NCBI GenBank assembly: GCA_947372405.1 | Contig: CANBTO010000014.1 | Location: 1-24,336 of the forward strand | Length of the DNA: 24,336 nt | Source: Verrucomicrobiaceae bacterium | GTDB lineage: Bacteria > Verrucomicrobiota > Verrucomicrobiae > Verrucomicrobiales > Akkermansiaceae | Reading direction: 5' to 3' | Part shown: positions 7,405 through 14,856 of the stretch, piece by piece | How the letters are laid out: the number at the start of each line of letters is the position of its first letter | How positions within the stretch are numbered: the stretch's first letter is position 1 | Program-made: the position numbers and the translations under genes | Notes under the pieces: generated by a model | What the model saw: the letters and a program-made list of their open reading frames with translations, nothing else | The model's database searches: none | What the model was told of the DNA's origin: nothing

Positions 7405-8961
7405 ATGACCGCCATGATCCATGACCTGGAGCCCGATTACGATGTCATCGTGATCGGCGGTGCGCTCTCGGGTTCCGCGACAGCCACCCTGCTGCTGCGG
7501 AAGAATCCCGGCATCCGCATCCTCGTCGTGGACAAGTCGGAAAAACTCGGCCGCCGCGTGGGCGAGGCGACCGTCGAGGTGAGCGGGTATTTCCTCGGCC
7601 GCGTGCTCGGGCTGACGCAATACCTCAACGAAAACCATCTCTGCAAACAGGGCCTGCGTTTCTGGTTCGCCAACGATAAGGTCGCCGCCATCGACGAGGC
7701 ATCGGAGATCGGTCCGCGTTATCTCGCGCGGCTGCCATCGTATCAGGTGGACCGCGCCGCACTCGACGAGGAGGTGCTGCGCAGGGTGTCTGATGCCGGT
7801 GCCGTGGTCCTGCGGCCCGCCACCATTTCTAACATCCGGCTTGTTTCCGGCGGCATGCAGATGATGGAGGTGAAACAGGGAGAAGACAGGCGCGAGCTCG
7901 GCGCACGCTGGATCGTCGATGCCTCGGGCCTCGCCTGCATGCTCGCCCGCAAGGAGGGTTGGTGGAAACCTAACAACGAACATCCCACCACGTCCGCGTG
8001 GTCGCGCTGGAAGGGCGTGAAGGACTGGGACGGCCGCGAACTGACCGACAAGTTTCCGAAATGGACCGCCGCCCACTACGGCACGCGCGGCACGGCGACG
8101 AACCACATCGTCGGCGACGGCTGGTGGAGTTGGTGGATTCCACTCAAAGGCGGCGACGTGAGCGTGGGCGTCGTGTTCGACCAGCGCATCGTGGATTTTC
8201 CGCAGGACGGAGGAAGCGTCGGCGATCGTTTGAAAACCTTCCTCATGCGCCATTCGGTGGCCCGCGAGATTCTGGAGAACGCCGAATACGTGGCTGAGGA
8301 CACGCACTGGCGCAAGAACCTCGCCTACTACAACACCACCTTCGCCGGTGACGGCTTCACGCTGGTGGGAGACGCTGCGGGATTCATGGACCCGTTTTAC
8401 AGCCCGGGCATGGACTGGATTTCCTTCACCGCCAGCCGCGCGGCGGACACCATCACCCGCCAGCGCGCCGGGGAGCCGGCGGCTGCTTTGTTAGAAAGCC
8501 ACAACCGCGACATCACCGTCTGCCACACCCGCTGGTTCGATGCGCTCTATCGCAACAAATACCACTACCTCGGCGAGTACGACCTGCTGGGTCTGGCGTT
8601 CCGTCTGGATCTCAGCCTCTATTACTGGGGCGTCGTCGAGCCGGTCTTCAACGTGGGTGAGGACGCGCTGTTAGCTCCGCCGTTCTCGCCACCGAGCGGC
8701 CGGGTGTTCGCCGCACTGATGCGCGTTTACAATCGCCGCTTCGCGAAGATCGCCTGCCGCCGTCGCCGGCTCGGTCAACTCGGCCGGATGAACGACAGGC
8801 ACCGCATGCTGATCCCGGGTTTCACCCTCAACCGAAAGGAAATCTGGAAACTCATCCCGCTGCTCCGCGAGTGGGCCATGCTCGAACTCAAGGAAGGCTG
8901 GCACACTTGGGGAAATGCCGCCGATATCGAGCCGCTGCCGACAAAAGAGAGCGCCACTTGA
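7405..8961 (+). CDS. FAD-dependent oxidoreductase, tryptophan-halogenase superfamily
   Basis: A 518-residue flavoprotein related to the gene across the divergent promoter but longer. The FAD motif is VIVIGGALSGSATA (14-27), with Ala in place of the middle Gly of GxGxxG. It has VGEATVEVSG (52-61), typical of halogenase-like oxidoreductases. LCKQGLRFWF (79-88) has Lys81 as a candidate catalytic lysine, and WWSWWIPL (240-247) contains WxWxIP. The late motif is VGDAAGFMDPFYSPGMD. About 130 C-terminal residues after the catalytic core are rich in Arg, Tyr and Trp and could dock a membrane or carrier-bound substrate; that is inference. The start is ATG 7405. Two GTTAG words (8490 and 8670) encode the only TTA leucine codons I noticed. 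Likely a pigment or aromatic-tailoring enzyme, but no biosynthetic genes are present nearby. Confidence 0.8.
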   Translation: MTAMIHDLEPDYDVIVIGGALSGSATATLLLRKNPGIRILVVDKSEKLGRRVGEATVEVSGYFLGRVLGLTQYLNENHLCKQGLRFWFANDKVAAIDEASEIGPRYLARLPSYQVDRAALDEEVLRRVSDAGAVVLRPATISNIRLVSGGMQMMEVKQGEDRRELGARWIVDASGLACMLARKEGWWKPNNEHPTTSAWSRWKGVKDWDGRELTDKFPKWTAAHYGTRGTATNHIVGDGWWSWWIPLKGGDVSVGVVFDQRIVDFPQDGGSVGDRLKTFLMRHSVAREILENAEYVAEDTHWRKNLAYYNTTFAGDGFTLVGDAAGFMDPFYSPGMDWISFTASRAADTITRQRAGEPAAALLESHNRDITVCHTRWFDALYRNKYHYLGEYDLLGLAFRLDLSLYYWGVVEPVFNVGEDALLAPPFSPPSGRVFAALMRVYNRRFAKIACRRRRLGQLGRMNDRHRMLIPGFTLNRKEIWKLIPLLREWAMLELKEGWHTWGNAADIEPLPTKESAT

Positions 8962-9152
8962 GATAACTGAGCGGCTGGCATCAAACATGGAAGTATCAAG
9001 AAATCCTCCCAATAAAAACCCGTCGTAGGGATGAGGTGCGGGGTGATGTTGGCGGGGGCGGAGAATTCGGCTGTCCGTCCGCATTGATGGATGGTAATGC
9101 TGAGTAGTAACCAAGATGACAGATCTGCTACCCCACCAATAGCCACTCGCAC

Positions 9153-10157
9153 ATGTCTGATCCCTACCGCCTCCGAACAAGGATAAGAAGGCACTTGCCT
9201 TGGTTCCTGATTAATCTCGGTGTATGCCGCAAGGGGAATGACTGCGAGAAGGCTGGTGGCTTTCACGAATGGCATAATAAGGATGGCCGTCATTCTGCCT
9301 GCTATCACTGCAATGTCATTCGAGAAGGGCGACTGTGGGAACGAGTAAGAACGGGCGCGGCTGTCACCATTATAGATCCGCCTCTTTCCTCTCAAGAACA
9401 ACAAGTCGAAGGCACCGCTGCCCAATCGGCGGGAACCCCACAACAGGAACTCCAAACGCCAAGCCCTCACAGGGAGGCAGGTCTTGATGTGATGCGCATT
9501 CGAGCTCATCCAATGAAAGACACGACTTGGGAAGCAATCGATTCGCAGCATCGCAAATTCCCACAAACTCGCGCGTCTGGAGTCACACAAACGGAGATTC
9601 GCGCTGCCTCAGACAGGTTGAACATTCCTTTTCCTCCGGACTATTCCGAGTTTCTTGAGCGTTGCGGTGGTGGCTCCGTTGGTTCTTATTCCATTGCCGG
9701 ATTACGACGCTGGGAATTTGCTTCCATCCACGATTGGAACGTCGTGGAGCAAACCGAACTGTTCCGACAACAGCGTTATCCCGGCGCCGAACGATGGGTT
9801 ATCTTCACCGGCGACGGTTGGGGCAATCCAATCGGATTGGATGCCGAGGGTCGCATCTGGCTTTCCGACCATGACAGCGCCGAGTTTGTAGGCTTGGAGC
9901 CAAGCTTTGAGGCATGGCTTAGATCTCACGCTCTCGACCTCGATGCACCCTCAAACGGTTACTTTGCACAGGAGCCTTGGCCCGAAGAGATCCTCGACGA
10001 ACTCCGAGCTGGAGCTTCAAAACGACGCGGCGCCCTCCTCCTCTTCCTGCCAAATCTTAATTGCTCGCCTTCCATTCGCTCGCGATGGCCAAAAAACAGG
10101 CCCGAACGCCATGATCAAACAAACACTAAATTTTCTGTTCTTTCTGGCATGCTTTAA
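9153..10157 (+). CDS. Cys-rich domain fused to a SUKH (SMI1/KNR4) domain protein
   Basis: An open frame of 334 residues with two recognisable blocks. Residues 1-62 form a small domain with candidate zinc ligands (Cys25, Cys31, His39, Cys50, Cys53; note SACYHCNVIREGRLW). It resembles a short stand-alone protein I recall from other bacteria but cannot name. Residues ~65-120 are a low-complexity linker. Residues ~140-258 match the SUKH superfamily: IPFPPDYSEFLERCGGGSVG, then the RWVIFTGDGWGNPIGLD core, then SDHDSAEFVGLEPSFEAWL. SUKH proteins are common immunity proteins against contact-dependent toxins. The last ~45 residues look non-native and may be read-through. It may instead be two genes, with SUKH starting at ATG 9513. 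The region has lower GC than its neighbours, which suggests transfer. Confidence 0.55.
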   Translation: MSDPYRLRTRIRRHLPWFLINLGVCRKGNDCEKAGGFHEWHNKDGRHSACYHCNVIREGRLWERVRTGAAVTIIDPPLSSQEQQVEGTAAQSAGTPQQELQTPSPHREAGLDVMRIRAHPMKDTTWEAIDSQHRKFPQTRASGVTQTEIRAASDRLNIPFPPDYSEFLERCGGGSVGSYSIAGLRRWEFASIHDWNVVEQTELFRQQRYPGAERWVIFTGDGWGNPIGLDAEGRIWLSDHDSAEFVGLEPSFEAWLRSHALDLDAPSNGYFAQEPWPEEILDELRAGASKRRGALLLFLPNLNCSPSIRSRWPKNRPERHDQTNTKFSVLSGML

Positions 10158-10539
10158 TTTGAACGCAAAGTTATCGGCTGAAGAACACAAAACAAAAATC
10201 TACTTTGGATTGTATTCAGATTCGATAAACAAAAACTTGAAGGGCTTAAATTTAATAAGCGATGAAGTCCTGAGAACAAATCTATTGGATGCGATCAGGA
10301 AGGCAAAGCATGTTGATAAGGCGGATTTTGCTCTTTGGGATGAAGGCTGGTTGCTTGCGATTCATAACTCCAAAGAAGTGAAATTTTACCGCGTTTTCGG
10401 AGGAACAAGACCCAGAAACACCGTATTCCCCTGCAAATCCAAAGAAAAAGACGGGAAGTATTTCTTGTCTTTAAACGGCTTTGAAGGTCTCACGCTGGAC
10501 TTTGACACAAAGTCTCTTCCGGGTCTCAAAAAGCAGTGA
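10111..10539 (+). CDS. AT-rich secreted hypothetical protein
   Basis: A 142-residue protein beginning with a hydrophobic leader (MIKQTLNFLFFLACFNLNAK, then LSAEE), most simply a Sec signal peptide cleaved after LSA. The mature part contains IYFGLYSDSINKNL, ALWDEGWLLAIHNSKEVKFY and a single Cys (VFPCKSKEK). No family is recognised. Codon usage differs sharply from the surroundings, with many AAA, AAT, TTT and TTA-type codons, so the gene is probably a recent acquisition. The open frame extends upstream to 9907, but only from ATG 10111 does it acquire a signal peptide and the AT-rich composition. It overlaps the dubious 3' end of the SUKH frame by 47 nt. No gene partner is evident. Confidence 0.6.
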   Translation: MIKQTLNFLFFLACFNLNAKLSAEEHKTKIYFGLYSDSINKNLKGLNLISDEVLRTNLLDAIRKAKHVDKADFALWDEGWLLAIHNSKEVKFYRVFGGTRPRNTVFPCKSKEKDGKYFLSLNGFEGLTLDFDTKSLPGLKKQ

Positions 10540-10590
10540 GCGAGCATCGAGCATCCCGAGCAGTCGTCTCGTTCGCTCCTCTACCCGGGG

Positions 10591-11067
10591 CTATTTATCC
10601 ACAGCGGCGAATTGTTGGTAGAGTTTTGTCAGCCGCGCGAAGAGCGCCTGCACGGGCTTGGGCAGTTTGACCGCCTGGGCTACCGCATGGACGTCGTGGG
10701 TCTTGCCATCGATGACGACCACCAGATCGTTCTGAATCATGTCGGCACCGGGTGATGGATACGTCGTATTGACGTTAGGCCAATCGACGGCGGCCACATT
10801 TTGTGCCAGCTCCGCGAGTTGCTCTTTGTCGAGCTGGCCGTCGCTGGCGGGGCCATTGCTTTTCCTCACCCGCACTTTGCCGTTGCCGTCGATGGACAGC
10901 CATTTGCCGGTTCCCCTGCCGGTGAAGCCGCCGCTGTCGCTGAAGGTGATGCTGGTGAACGCCGCCGCAGGTGCAACGTTTGCAGTTGGAGGTTCTGCGG
11001 CCATCACATGATCACTGCCAAGTATCAGTGCAAACAAGCCCGCCGCGAGGACTGCGCAAATCCTCAT
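10591..11067 (-). CDS. Exported hypothetical protein, possibly emfourin-like
   Basis: A 158-residue protein with a signal peptide (MRICAVLAAGLFALILGSDH, then VMAAE). The mature domain begins with a beta-rich stretch FTSITFSDSGGFTGRGTGKWLSID, followed by an acidic helix (LDKEQLAELAQNV) and the strand NDLVVVIDGKTHDVHAVAQAV. The 'sGGFtG...l.id' plus late beta-strand layout resembles emfourin-type protease inhibitor domains, but this is a weak pattern match. An in-frame ATG 42 nt upstream (11109) would give a longer n-region, so the start is uncertain. It is convergent with the AT-rich secreted gene and lies 51 nt from it. Base composition is native. A periplasmic location is well supported; the function is not. 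Confidence 0.65.
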   Translation of the reverse strand: MRICAVLAAGLFALILGSDHVMAAEPPTANVAPAAAFTSITFSDSGGFTGRGTGKWLSIDGNGKVRVRKSNGPASDGQLDKEQLAELAQNVAAVDWPNVNTTYPSPGADMIQNDLVVVIDGKTHDVHAVAQAVKLPKPVQALFARLTKLYQQFAAVDK

Positions 11068-11295
11068 GACGGATGGAAAAACGATACGAACGGAACACAG
11101 GAGTTTCATGGCGTGAAATGGTGGTTCGGGTTTTGAAGGCGTCCATCAATGTAGACTCTGGCGGAGCAGTGGCAAGCTTCGGAATCCCGGACAAAAAATC
11201 ACACATCAACATTCAAACCACTACCTTGGTCTCCTCGCCAAACTGCGAAATGACCTGCAAGGTAAACAGGGCGTCGCGCTGACCGACTCTGCTTT

Positions 11296-11736
11296 TCAAC
11301 GTGTGTTCCCGTTGAGCGGATTCACGGCGACCAACCCCGCGAAGCGTTGGAAATCGCGATCATTGGTGAACACACGCGCCCCGGCTTCGAGGGCGAGTGC
11401 GGCGATCAGTGCGTCGGTGCAAAGATTGCCGCCCAAGTTTGCGCTCTCGAGAGCATCGAAGAATGCGTTCATCGTATGCCTGGTTCCATGAAGGACGCGG
11501 ACGTGAGGAGCGGCTACCCAGGATTCGACGATTTCGCGCACTTCGGGCACGGCACGGGGATTTGCCGCCACGGTCGGGTGGGTGGCGAGCCGAACGAATG
11601 CGAGAATGACCACCCAGGGAAGGCCGATCGGCTCGTCACCGTTCATCACGGTTTCCCACCAACTCCGGGCCGCCGCATGGGCAGGAAACGACTCATCGTA
11701 GGCGTAGAGCAGGAGATTGGTGTCCGGAACAATCAT
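11296..11736 (-). CDS. vapC: VapC-type PIN-domain ribonuclease toxin
   Basis: A 146-residue PIN-domain protein, the RNase toxin of a type II toxin-antitoxin pair. Acidic metal-binding residues are visible: Asp5 in MIVPDTNLLLYAYD, Asp108 in NLCTDALIAALALEAGA, and Asp126/Asp128 in FTNDRDFQRF. The usual mid-domain Glu is not obvious: the segment reads WVVILAFVRLATHP. I recall this from a known VapC subgroup with an 'LLAFLRLxTHP' signature. The protein ends with LVAVNPL, also typical of that group. It overlaps the upstream antitoxin gene by 4 nt (ATGA, 11733-11736), as expected for a translationally coupled vapBC operon. Family length is normal, so it is probably intact. Confidence 0.9.
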   Translation of the reverse strand: MIVPDTNLLLYAYDESFPAHAAARSWWETVMNGDEPIGLPWVVILAFVRLATHPTVAANPRAVPEVREIVESWVAAPHVRVLHGTRHTMNAFFDALESANLGGNLCTDALIAALALEAGARVFTNDRDFQRFAGLVAVNPLNGNTR

Positions 11737-11975
11737 GGCCGGGGAGTCTCGGCTTCCAGTTGATCGTAGAGTTGGTTCATCGAGAGTCCCTGATAAGCGG
11801 GCTTGATACCGGGATTGAGAGGGATCACGTGAAAACGCGCGGGTTTCAGGCGCTTGGCGGCCAGCCCGAGCTGTAGGGTCTCGTTGATGAGCTTTTTGAA
11901 CGGCTTCCCTTCCGCTGCGGCTTTGGCGCGGAGTTCGGCAAGAGTCGCATCGTTGATGTCAAGTGTGGTTCTCAT
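11733..11975 (-). CDS. vapB: VapB-type antitoxin (ribbon-helix-helix-like)
   Basis: An 80-residue antitoxin partner of the adjacent VapC. The N-terminus MRTTLDINDATLAELRAKAA has the beta-strand plus helix layout of ribbon-helix-helix DNA-binding antitoxins, with the second helix around KPFKKLINETLQLGL. The C-terminal tail (HVIPLNPGIKPAYQGLSMNQ and on) is the toxin-wrapping part. The open frame extends to 12080, but ATG 11975 gives the standard start and sits just downstream of a perfect inverted repeat. The pair is expected to repress its own promoter through that repeat. No sign of decay. Confidence 0.88.
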   Translation of the reverse strand: MRTTLDINDATLAELRAKAAAEGKPFKKLINETLQLGLAAKRLKPARFHVIPLNPGIKPAYQGLSMNQLYDQLEAETPRP

Positions 11976-11982
11976 GTCAGCA

Positions 11983-12000
11983 TCATGATGCGAATCATGA
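11983..12000. promoter_or_regulatory. Candidate VapB(C) operator: 7-bp inverted repeat
   Basis: The sequence TCATGATGCGAATCATGA is a perfect inverted repeat with 7-bp arms around a 4-nt spacer. It ends 8 nt upstream of the vapB ATG on the minus strand. A second overlapping perfect palindrome, GCATCATGATGC, spans 11980-11991. Position and symmetry fit an autoregulatory antitoxin operator. Binding is inferred, not shown. Confidence 0.55.
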
Positions 12001-12145
12001 ATGGGGTCAACGGGGAATTTGAAGCGGAGGCTTGATCGAGGAATATAGAGGGTGGGATTCGTTTCAGGCATCGCAGCCATGCAAGCAATATCCAGTTCTC
12101 AAGGAAAGCGGACGATAATGCGTGACCGGGCGGACCAACCCGACA

Positions 12146-12185
12146 CTAAAAAACGCCAGCCTCCATTTTCAGGAGACGGGCGTTT
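12146..12185 (-). terminator. Rho-independent terminator of ilvC
   Basis: Read on the minus strand, a GC-rich hairpin follows the ilvC stop. Arms AAACGCC (12151-12157) and GGCGTTT (12179-12185) pair perfectly on the outside, with an inner CTCC/GGAG pairing around an AT-rich loop. A run of six A on the plus strand (12148-12153) becomes the terminal U-tract. Orientation, distance (18 nt after the stop) and U-tract all fit intrinsic termination of ilvC. Confidence 0.75.
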
Positions 12186-12202
12186 CCGTTAGATCGGATG
12201 AC

Positions 12203-13249
12203 TTACTTCGAGGTCGAAGTGAAGCTCGCCTGGCTGGCGCCCTTCTTGATCTTGCTCTGCTTGATCCAGCTCATCGTGGAGCGGAGCTTCTCACCGACCT
12301 TTTCGATCTGGTGGTTGGCCTCGGCCTTGCGGATGGCGTTGAAGTTCTTGCTGCCGGTGTTGAACTCGTTGGTCCACTCCTTGGCGAACTTGCCGTTCTC
12401 AATGTCCTTGAGCTGCTTCTTCATCCGCTTCTTGACGGACGAGTCGATGATCTTCGGGCCCACGGTCACGTCGCCGTATTCGGCGGTTTCGGAAATGGAG
12501 AAACGCATGCCGGCGATGCCCTGCTCGTTCATGAGGTCCACGATGAGCTTGAGTTCGTGGAGGCACTCGAAATAGGCCATTTCGGGTTGGTAGCCGGCTT
12601 CGACCAGCGTTTCGAATCCGGCCTTCACGAGGGCGGAAGCGCCGCCGCAAAGCACGCACTGCTCGCCGAAGAGGTCGGTCACGGTTTCCTCGCGGAAGTT
12701 GGTTTCAAACACACCGGCACGGGCGCAACCGATGCCGCCGGCCCATGCGAGCGCGGTTTGTTTGGCCTTGCCGGAAACGTCCTGATGGATGGCGATGAGG
12801 CCGGGAACACCCTTGCCCGCGACAAACTGCGAACGCACGGTGTGGCCCGGGCCTTTCGGGGCGACGAGGATCACGTCGATGTCCTTCGGCAGCTCGATCG
12901 TCTTGAAGTGCACGGCGAAACCGTGGGAGAAGAGCAGGGTCTTGCCCTTGGTGAGGTTCGGCGCGATGTCCTTCTTGTAAACGGAAGGGATCACGGTGTC
13001 CGGAGTGGCGACGAAGATCACGTCGGCCGCTTTGACCGCCTCGGCGGTGTCCATCACCTCGAAGCCGAGTTTCTTGGCGACATCGCGGGATTTCGACTTC
13101 GCATAGAGGCCGATGATGACCTTGAGGCCACTGTCCTTGAGGTTGAGTGCGTGGGCATGGCCTTGCGAGCCGAAGCCGATCACGGCGAGGGTTTTCTTCT
13201 TGAGCGGAGCGATCGGAGCGTCCTTGGTGGTATAGATTTTCGCGGCCAT
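12203..13249 (-). CDS. ilvC: Ketol-acid reductoisomerase, class I
   Basis: A 348-residue enzyme of branched-chain amino acid synthesis. It isomerises and reduces acetolactate or acetohydroxybutyrate with NAD(P)H and Mg2+. The Rossmann motif is [20 protein letters not shown] (22-41). The cofactor loop [10 protein letters not shown] carries serines that favour NADPH. Catalytic residues are visible: His109 ([10 protein letters not shown]), Lys132 (APKGPGH), Mg ligands Asp192/Glu196 (TDLFGEQ), and Glu228/Glu232 (FECLHELK). [10 protein letters not shown] closes the site. Length fits class I. I chose ATG 13249 (MAAKIY), the canonical KARI start; the frame extends further upstream. It is monocistronic here with its own terminator, unlike the ilvBNC operons of other phyla. 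Essential metabolism, native composition. Confidence 0.96.
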   Translation of the reverse strand: MAAKIYTTKDAPIAPLKKKTLAVIGFGSQGHAHALNLKDSGLKVIIGLYAKSKSRDVAKKLGFEVMDTAEAVKAADVIFVATPDTVIPSVYKKDIAPNLTKGKTLLFSHGFAVHFKTIELPKDIDVILVAPKGPGHTVRSQFVAGKGVPGLIAIHQDVSGKAKQTALAWAGGIGCARAGVFETNFREETVTDLFGEQCVLCGGASALVKAGFETLVEAGYQPEMAYFECLHELKLIVDLMNEQGIAGMRFSISETAEYGDVTVGPKIIDSSVKKRMKKQLKDIENGKFAKEWTNEFNTGSKNFNAIRKAEANHQIEKVGEKLRSTMSWIKQSKIKKGASQASFTSTSK

Positions 13250-13408
13250 GGCGGGATCTGATGTGTTTCGATTGGGGCATGCCACGGCCATTTGGGACGC
13301 GGCGGGGCGGCACACTGCCCATCCGACGCCACCGGGTCAAGCCACAACAAACCGTCAATTCCATCCAAGTGCTTGCCGGAAACCCGGACCCCTCGCTAAG
13401 AAAGGCGC

Positions 13409-13975
13409 GTGGCCGGAAAAAACATCGTCTATTTCGATTTGGAAACGCAGCGCAGCTTCGGCGACGTGGGAGGATTCGCCAACAAGGCCAAGATGGGCGT
13501 GTCCGTCGGCGTGACCTACAGCACCGCCCGCGGGACTTACGAGATTTATGCGGAAAACGAAATGGAGAAGCTCGGCGAGGAACTCGTCCGCGCGGACCTC
13601 GTCGTCGGCTGGAACCACATGCAGTTCGACTACCCGGTGCTCCAGCCCTACGTCTTCCACACGCTTGCCGAGCAGACGCTCAACCTCGACATGATGCTTG
13701 AACTTGAAACCCTGCTCGGTTTCCGCCTCAAGCTGGACTCCGTGGCCTCCGCCTCGCTCGGCACCGGCAAGACCGCCGACGGCCTCGACGCCCTGCGCTG
13801 GTGGCAGGAACACAAAAAATCCGGCGACTTCGCCCCGCTGCGCAAGATCGCCGAATACTGCGCCTTCGACGTCAAGGTCACCAAATGCGTCCACGAGTAT
13901 GCCATCGAACACGGCCTCCTCAAATACGACGACAAAAGCGGCCGCACCGCCGAGGTGGCCGTGAACTGGAAATAG
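13409..13975 (+). CDS. RNase H-fold 3'-5' exonuclease-like protein (YprB-type)
   Basis: A 188-residue protein with DEDD-exonuclease features. These are Asp10-x-Glu12 in IVYFDLET, then VVGWNHMQFDYPVL (65-78) with the second acidic residue Asp74, and YCAFDVKVTK (150-159) with Asp154. This pattern matches YprB-type ribonuclease H-like domains that sit alone or beside helicases. The start is a GTG at 13409 preceded by a good AAGAAAGG ribosome binding site 7 nt upstream; no closer ATG exists. It is divergent from ilvC across 159 nt. The last ~22 codons are partly duplicated at 14553-14617. Nuclease polarity and substrate are inferred from the family. Confidence 0.78.
   Translation: MAGKNIVYFDLETQRSFGDVGGFANKAKMGVSVGVTYSTARGTYEIYAENEMEKLGEELVRADLVVGWNHMQFDYPVLQPYVFHTLAEQTLNLDMMLELETLLGFRLKLDSVASASLGTGKTADGLDALRWWQEHKKSGDFAPLRKIAEYCAFDVKVTKCVHEYAIEHGLLKYDDKSGRTAEVAVNWK
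13907..13972. repeat. Direct repeat, copy 1 (3' end of the exonuclease gene)
   Basis: These 66 nt encode the last residues of the exonuclease (EHGLLKYDDKSGRT, then AEVAVNWK). They recur imperfectly at 14553-14617 in the same orientation. The first 41 positions differ at only four bases between copies; the tail shows a small indel and ends in an identical GTGAACTGGAAA. The copies are offset by ~646 nt and flank an AT-richer gene. Confidence 0.8.
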
Positions 13976-14017
13976 GCTCCTGCCTGCGGCGAATCAAACA
14001 ATAGAATCGACGATTTG

Positions 14018-14386
14018 TCAGGATTGGGTTCCGCATCGCAGCTTTCCCTCAAGGCCGTCGATCAAAATCAGCATCTTCACCCTGTGATCAGCGGCCACCA
14101 ATCCTATAATTGAGCATACTCCAAGCCACCCCGAGAATCCGATTGCAGCCATGGCGACTTCAGGACGTATCGGAAAAGACGGATTGAACGACGCGAAGTC
14201 GCCTTTAAGAATCGGAGCAACCCGATAGAAACAAAAGATCGCCGCCGCGATGAGGAAAGTGACATTTCCCCAGAAGACCCAAACCAGAAATCTTCGTGTC
14301 TTCTTTGTCTTTTGAAGCAGCGCTTTTCTCGCCGTTTCATCAAGTGATGCGCGAACAAAGATTTCGTCTGTTTTCGAGAAGTTCAT
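14018..14386 (-). CDS. Small two-helix membrane hypothetical protein
   Basis: A 122-residue protein starting MNFSKTDEIFVRASLDETAR. A basic segment (LLQKTKKTRR) leads into two membrane spans: FLVWVFWGNVTFLIAAAIFCF, and a second around VAMAAIGFSGWLGVCSIIGLV. The tail is short and charged. The open frame extends to 14593, but that part overlaps a decayed copy of the exonuclease gene and lacks sense, so ATG 14386 is preferred. Composition is AT-richer than the flanking genes. It is transcribed against its neighbours and lies between two direct repeats, so it may be part of a small inserted segment. No family recognised. Confidence 0.6.
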   Translation of the reverse strand: MNFSKTDEIFVRASLDETARKALLQKTKKTRRFLVWVFWGNVTFLIAAAIFCFYRVAPILKGDFASFNPSFPIRPEVAMAAIGFSGWLGVCSIIGLVAADHRVKMLILIDGLEGKLRCGTQS

Positions 14387-14639
14387 AATTTGAGCCGAAC
14401 TTTGTCTTGGTTCAGCAACGAAGGCTGCGATTTCATATAGCCGCCGCAAAGACAAAACCGGCTTCCCTCGATCTGAAATTCCATGGCAGCGGGACAAGTC
14501 TTTGCTCATGAGCATCGACCGATGCTCCCCGCGCATCAACGAAAACACCCTGGAACACGGACTCCTCAAATGCGGCGACAAGAGCGGCCGCACGCCGGGA
14601 TTTCAGTGAACTGGAAACCATCTCCAAGCTTGCCGGAAA
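14387..14639. other. Short gene-free segment with decayed exonuclease-like sequence
   Basis: No convincing gene lies here. The first ~100 nt upstream of the membrane-protein gene must hold its promoter, though no clear elements are visible. From about 14553 the plus strand reads EHGLLKCGDKSGRT and then hits a stop, which is a remnant of the exonuclease C-terminus. The stretch before it is AT-richer and matches nothing I recognise. Confidence 0.5.
14553..14617 (+). pseudogene. Remnant of exonuclease-gene 3' end (direct repeat, copy 2)
   Basis: The plus strand encodes EHGLLKCGDKSGRT, nearly identical to the C-terminus of the exonuclease at 13409-13975 (EHGLLKYDDKSGRT). It then frameshifts and stops, and ends with the same GTGAACTGGAAA. 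No upstream coding for the rest of the protein is present. It is either a duplicated gene tail left by an insertion or the end of a lost paralogue. Confidence 0.7.
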
Positions 14640-14747
14640 TCACATCCAACCGACCATCGCTAAAACCTTGGTGACCGTCCACGCGAAGGTGAGGATGAGC
14701 AGGACGATGAAGACCTTGATGCAGCGTTCGATGGCGGGACGAGTCAT
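14640..14747 (-). CDS. Small single-pass membrane protein (35 aa)
   Basis: A short minus-strand ORF, MTRPAIERCIKVFIVLLILT and on to FAWTVTKVLAMVGWM. It has a basic N-terminus and one hydrophobic span (VFIVLLILTFAW). Such 30-40 residue membrane peptides are common but easily missed or falsely called. No family is recognised and no clear ribosome binding site precedes it. It lies back to back with the phosphatidyltransferase gene, 109 nt apart. Coding is plausible because of the compact, clean membrane-peptide layout. Confidence 0.4.
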   Translation of the reverse strand: MTRPAIERCIKVFIVLLILTFAWTVTKVLAMVGWM

Positions 14748-14856
14748 GGCGGGGCGCGTTCTAGCCGCCTGGACCCGGTCCGCCAAGGGAAATGGCCGCG
14801 CCGGATGAAAAAACCTTGCGCGGATTTTGCTGCGCCGGGTGAAGTTTCGGATTTCT

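Noticed and set aside
7375..8307. Minus-strand ORF of 310 codons opposite the second FAD oxidoreductase
   Set aside because: It overlaps a gene with complete flavoprotein motifs and has a His/Ala/Arg-rich shadow translation.
8775..9590. Minus-strand ORF of 271 codons spanning the end of the FAD oxidoreductase and the start of the Cys-rich/SUKH frame
   Set aside because: It overlaps two better-supported plus-strand frames and shows no coherent motif or coding bias.
10538..10578. Possible bidirectional terminator (GAGCGA...TCGCTC) between the AT-rich gene and the exported protein
   Set aside because: The stem is short with a long loop, and there is no U-tract on either side.
11160..11295. Possible degraded coding stretch (NHYLGLLAKLRNDLQGKQGV in one frame)
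   Set aside because: It looks protein-like for ~30 residues but has no start, no recognised family and merges with the antisense of vapC. Too weak to list.
12122..13261. Long plus-strand ORF (379 codons) opposite ilvC
   Set aside because: It is the mirror of a highly conserved gene in GC-rich DNA. Its translation has no motifs and is rich in His, Asp, Leu and Gly, as expected for a shadow frame.
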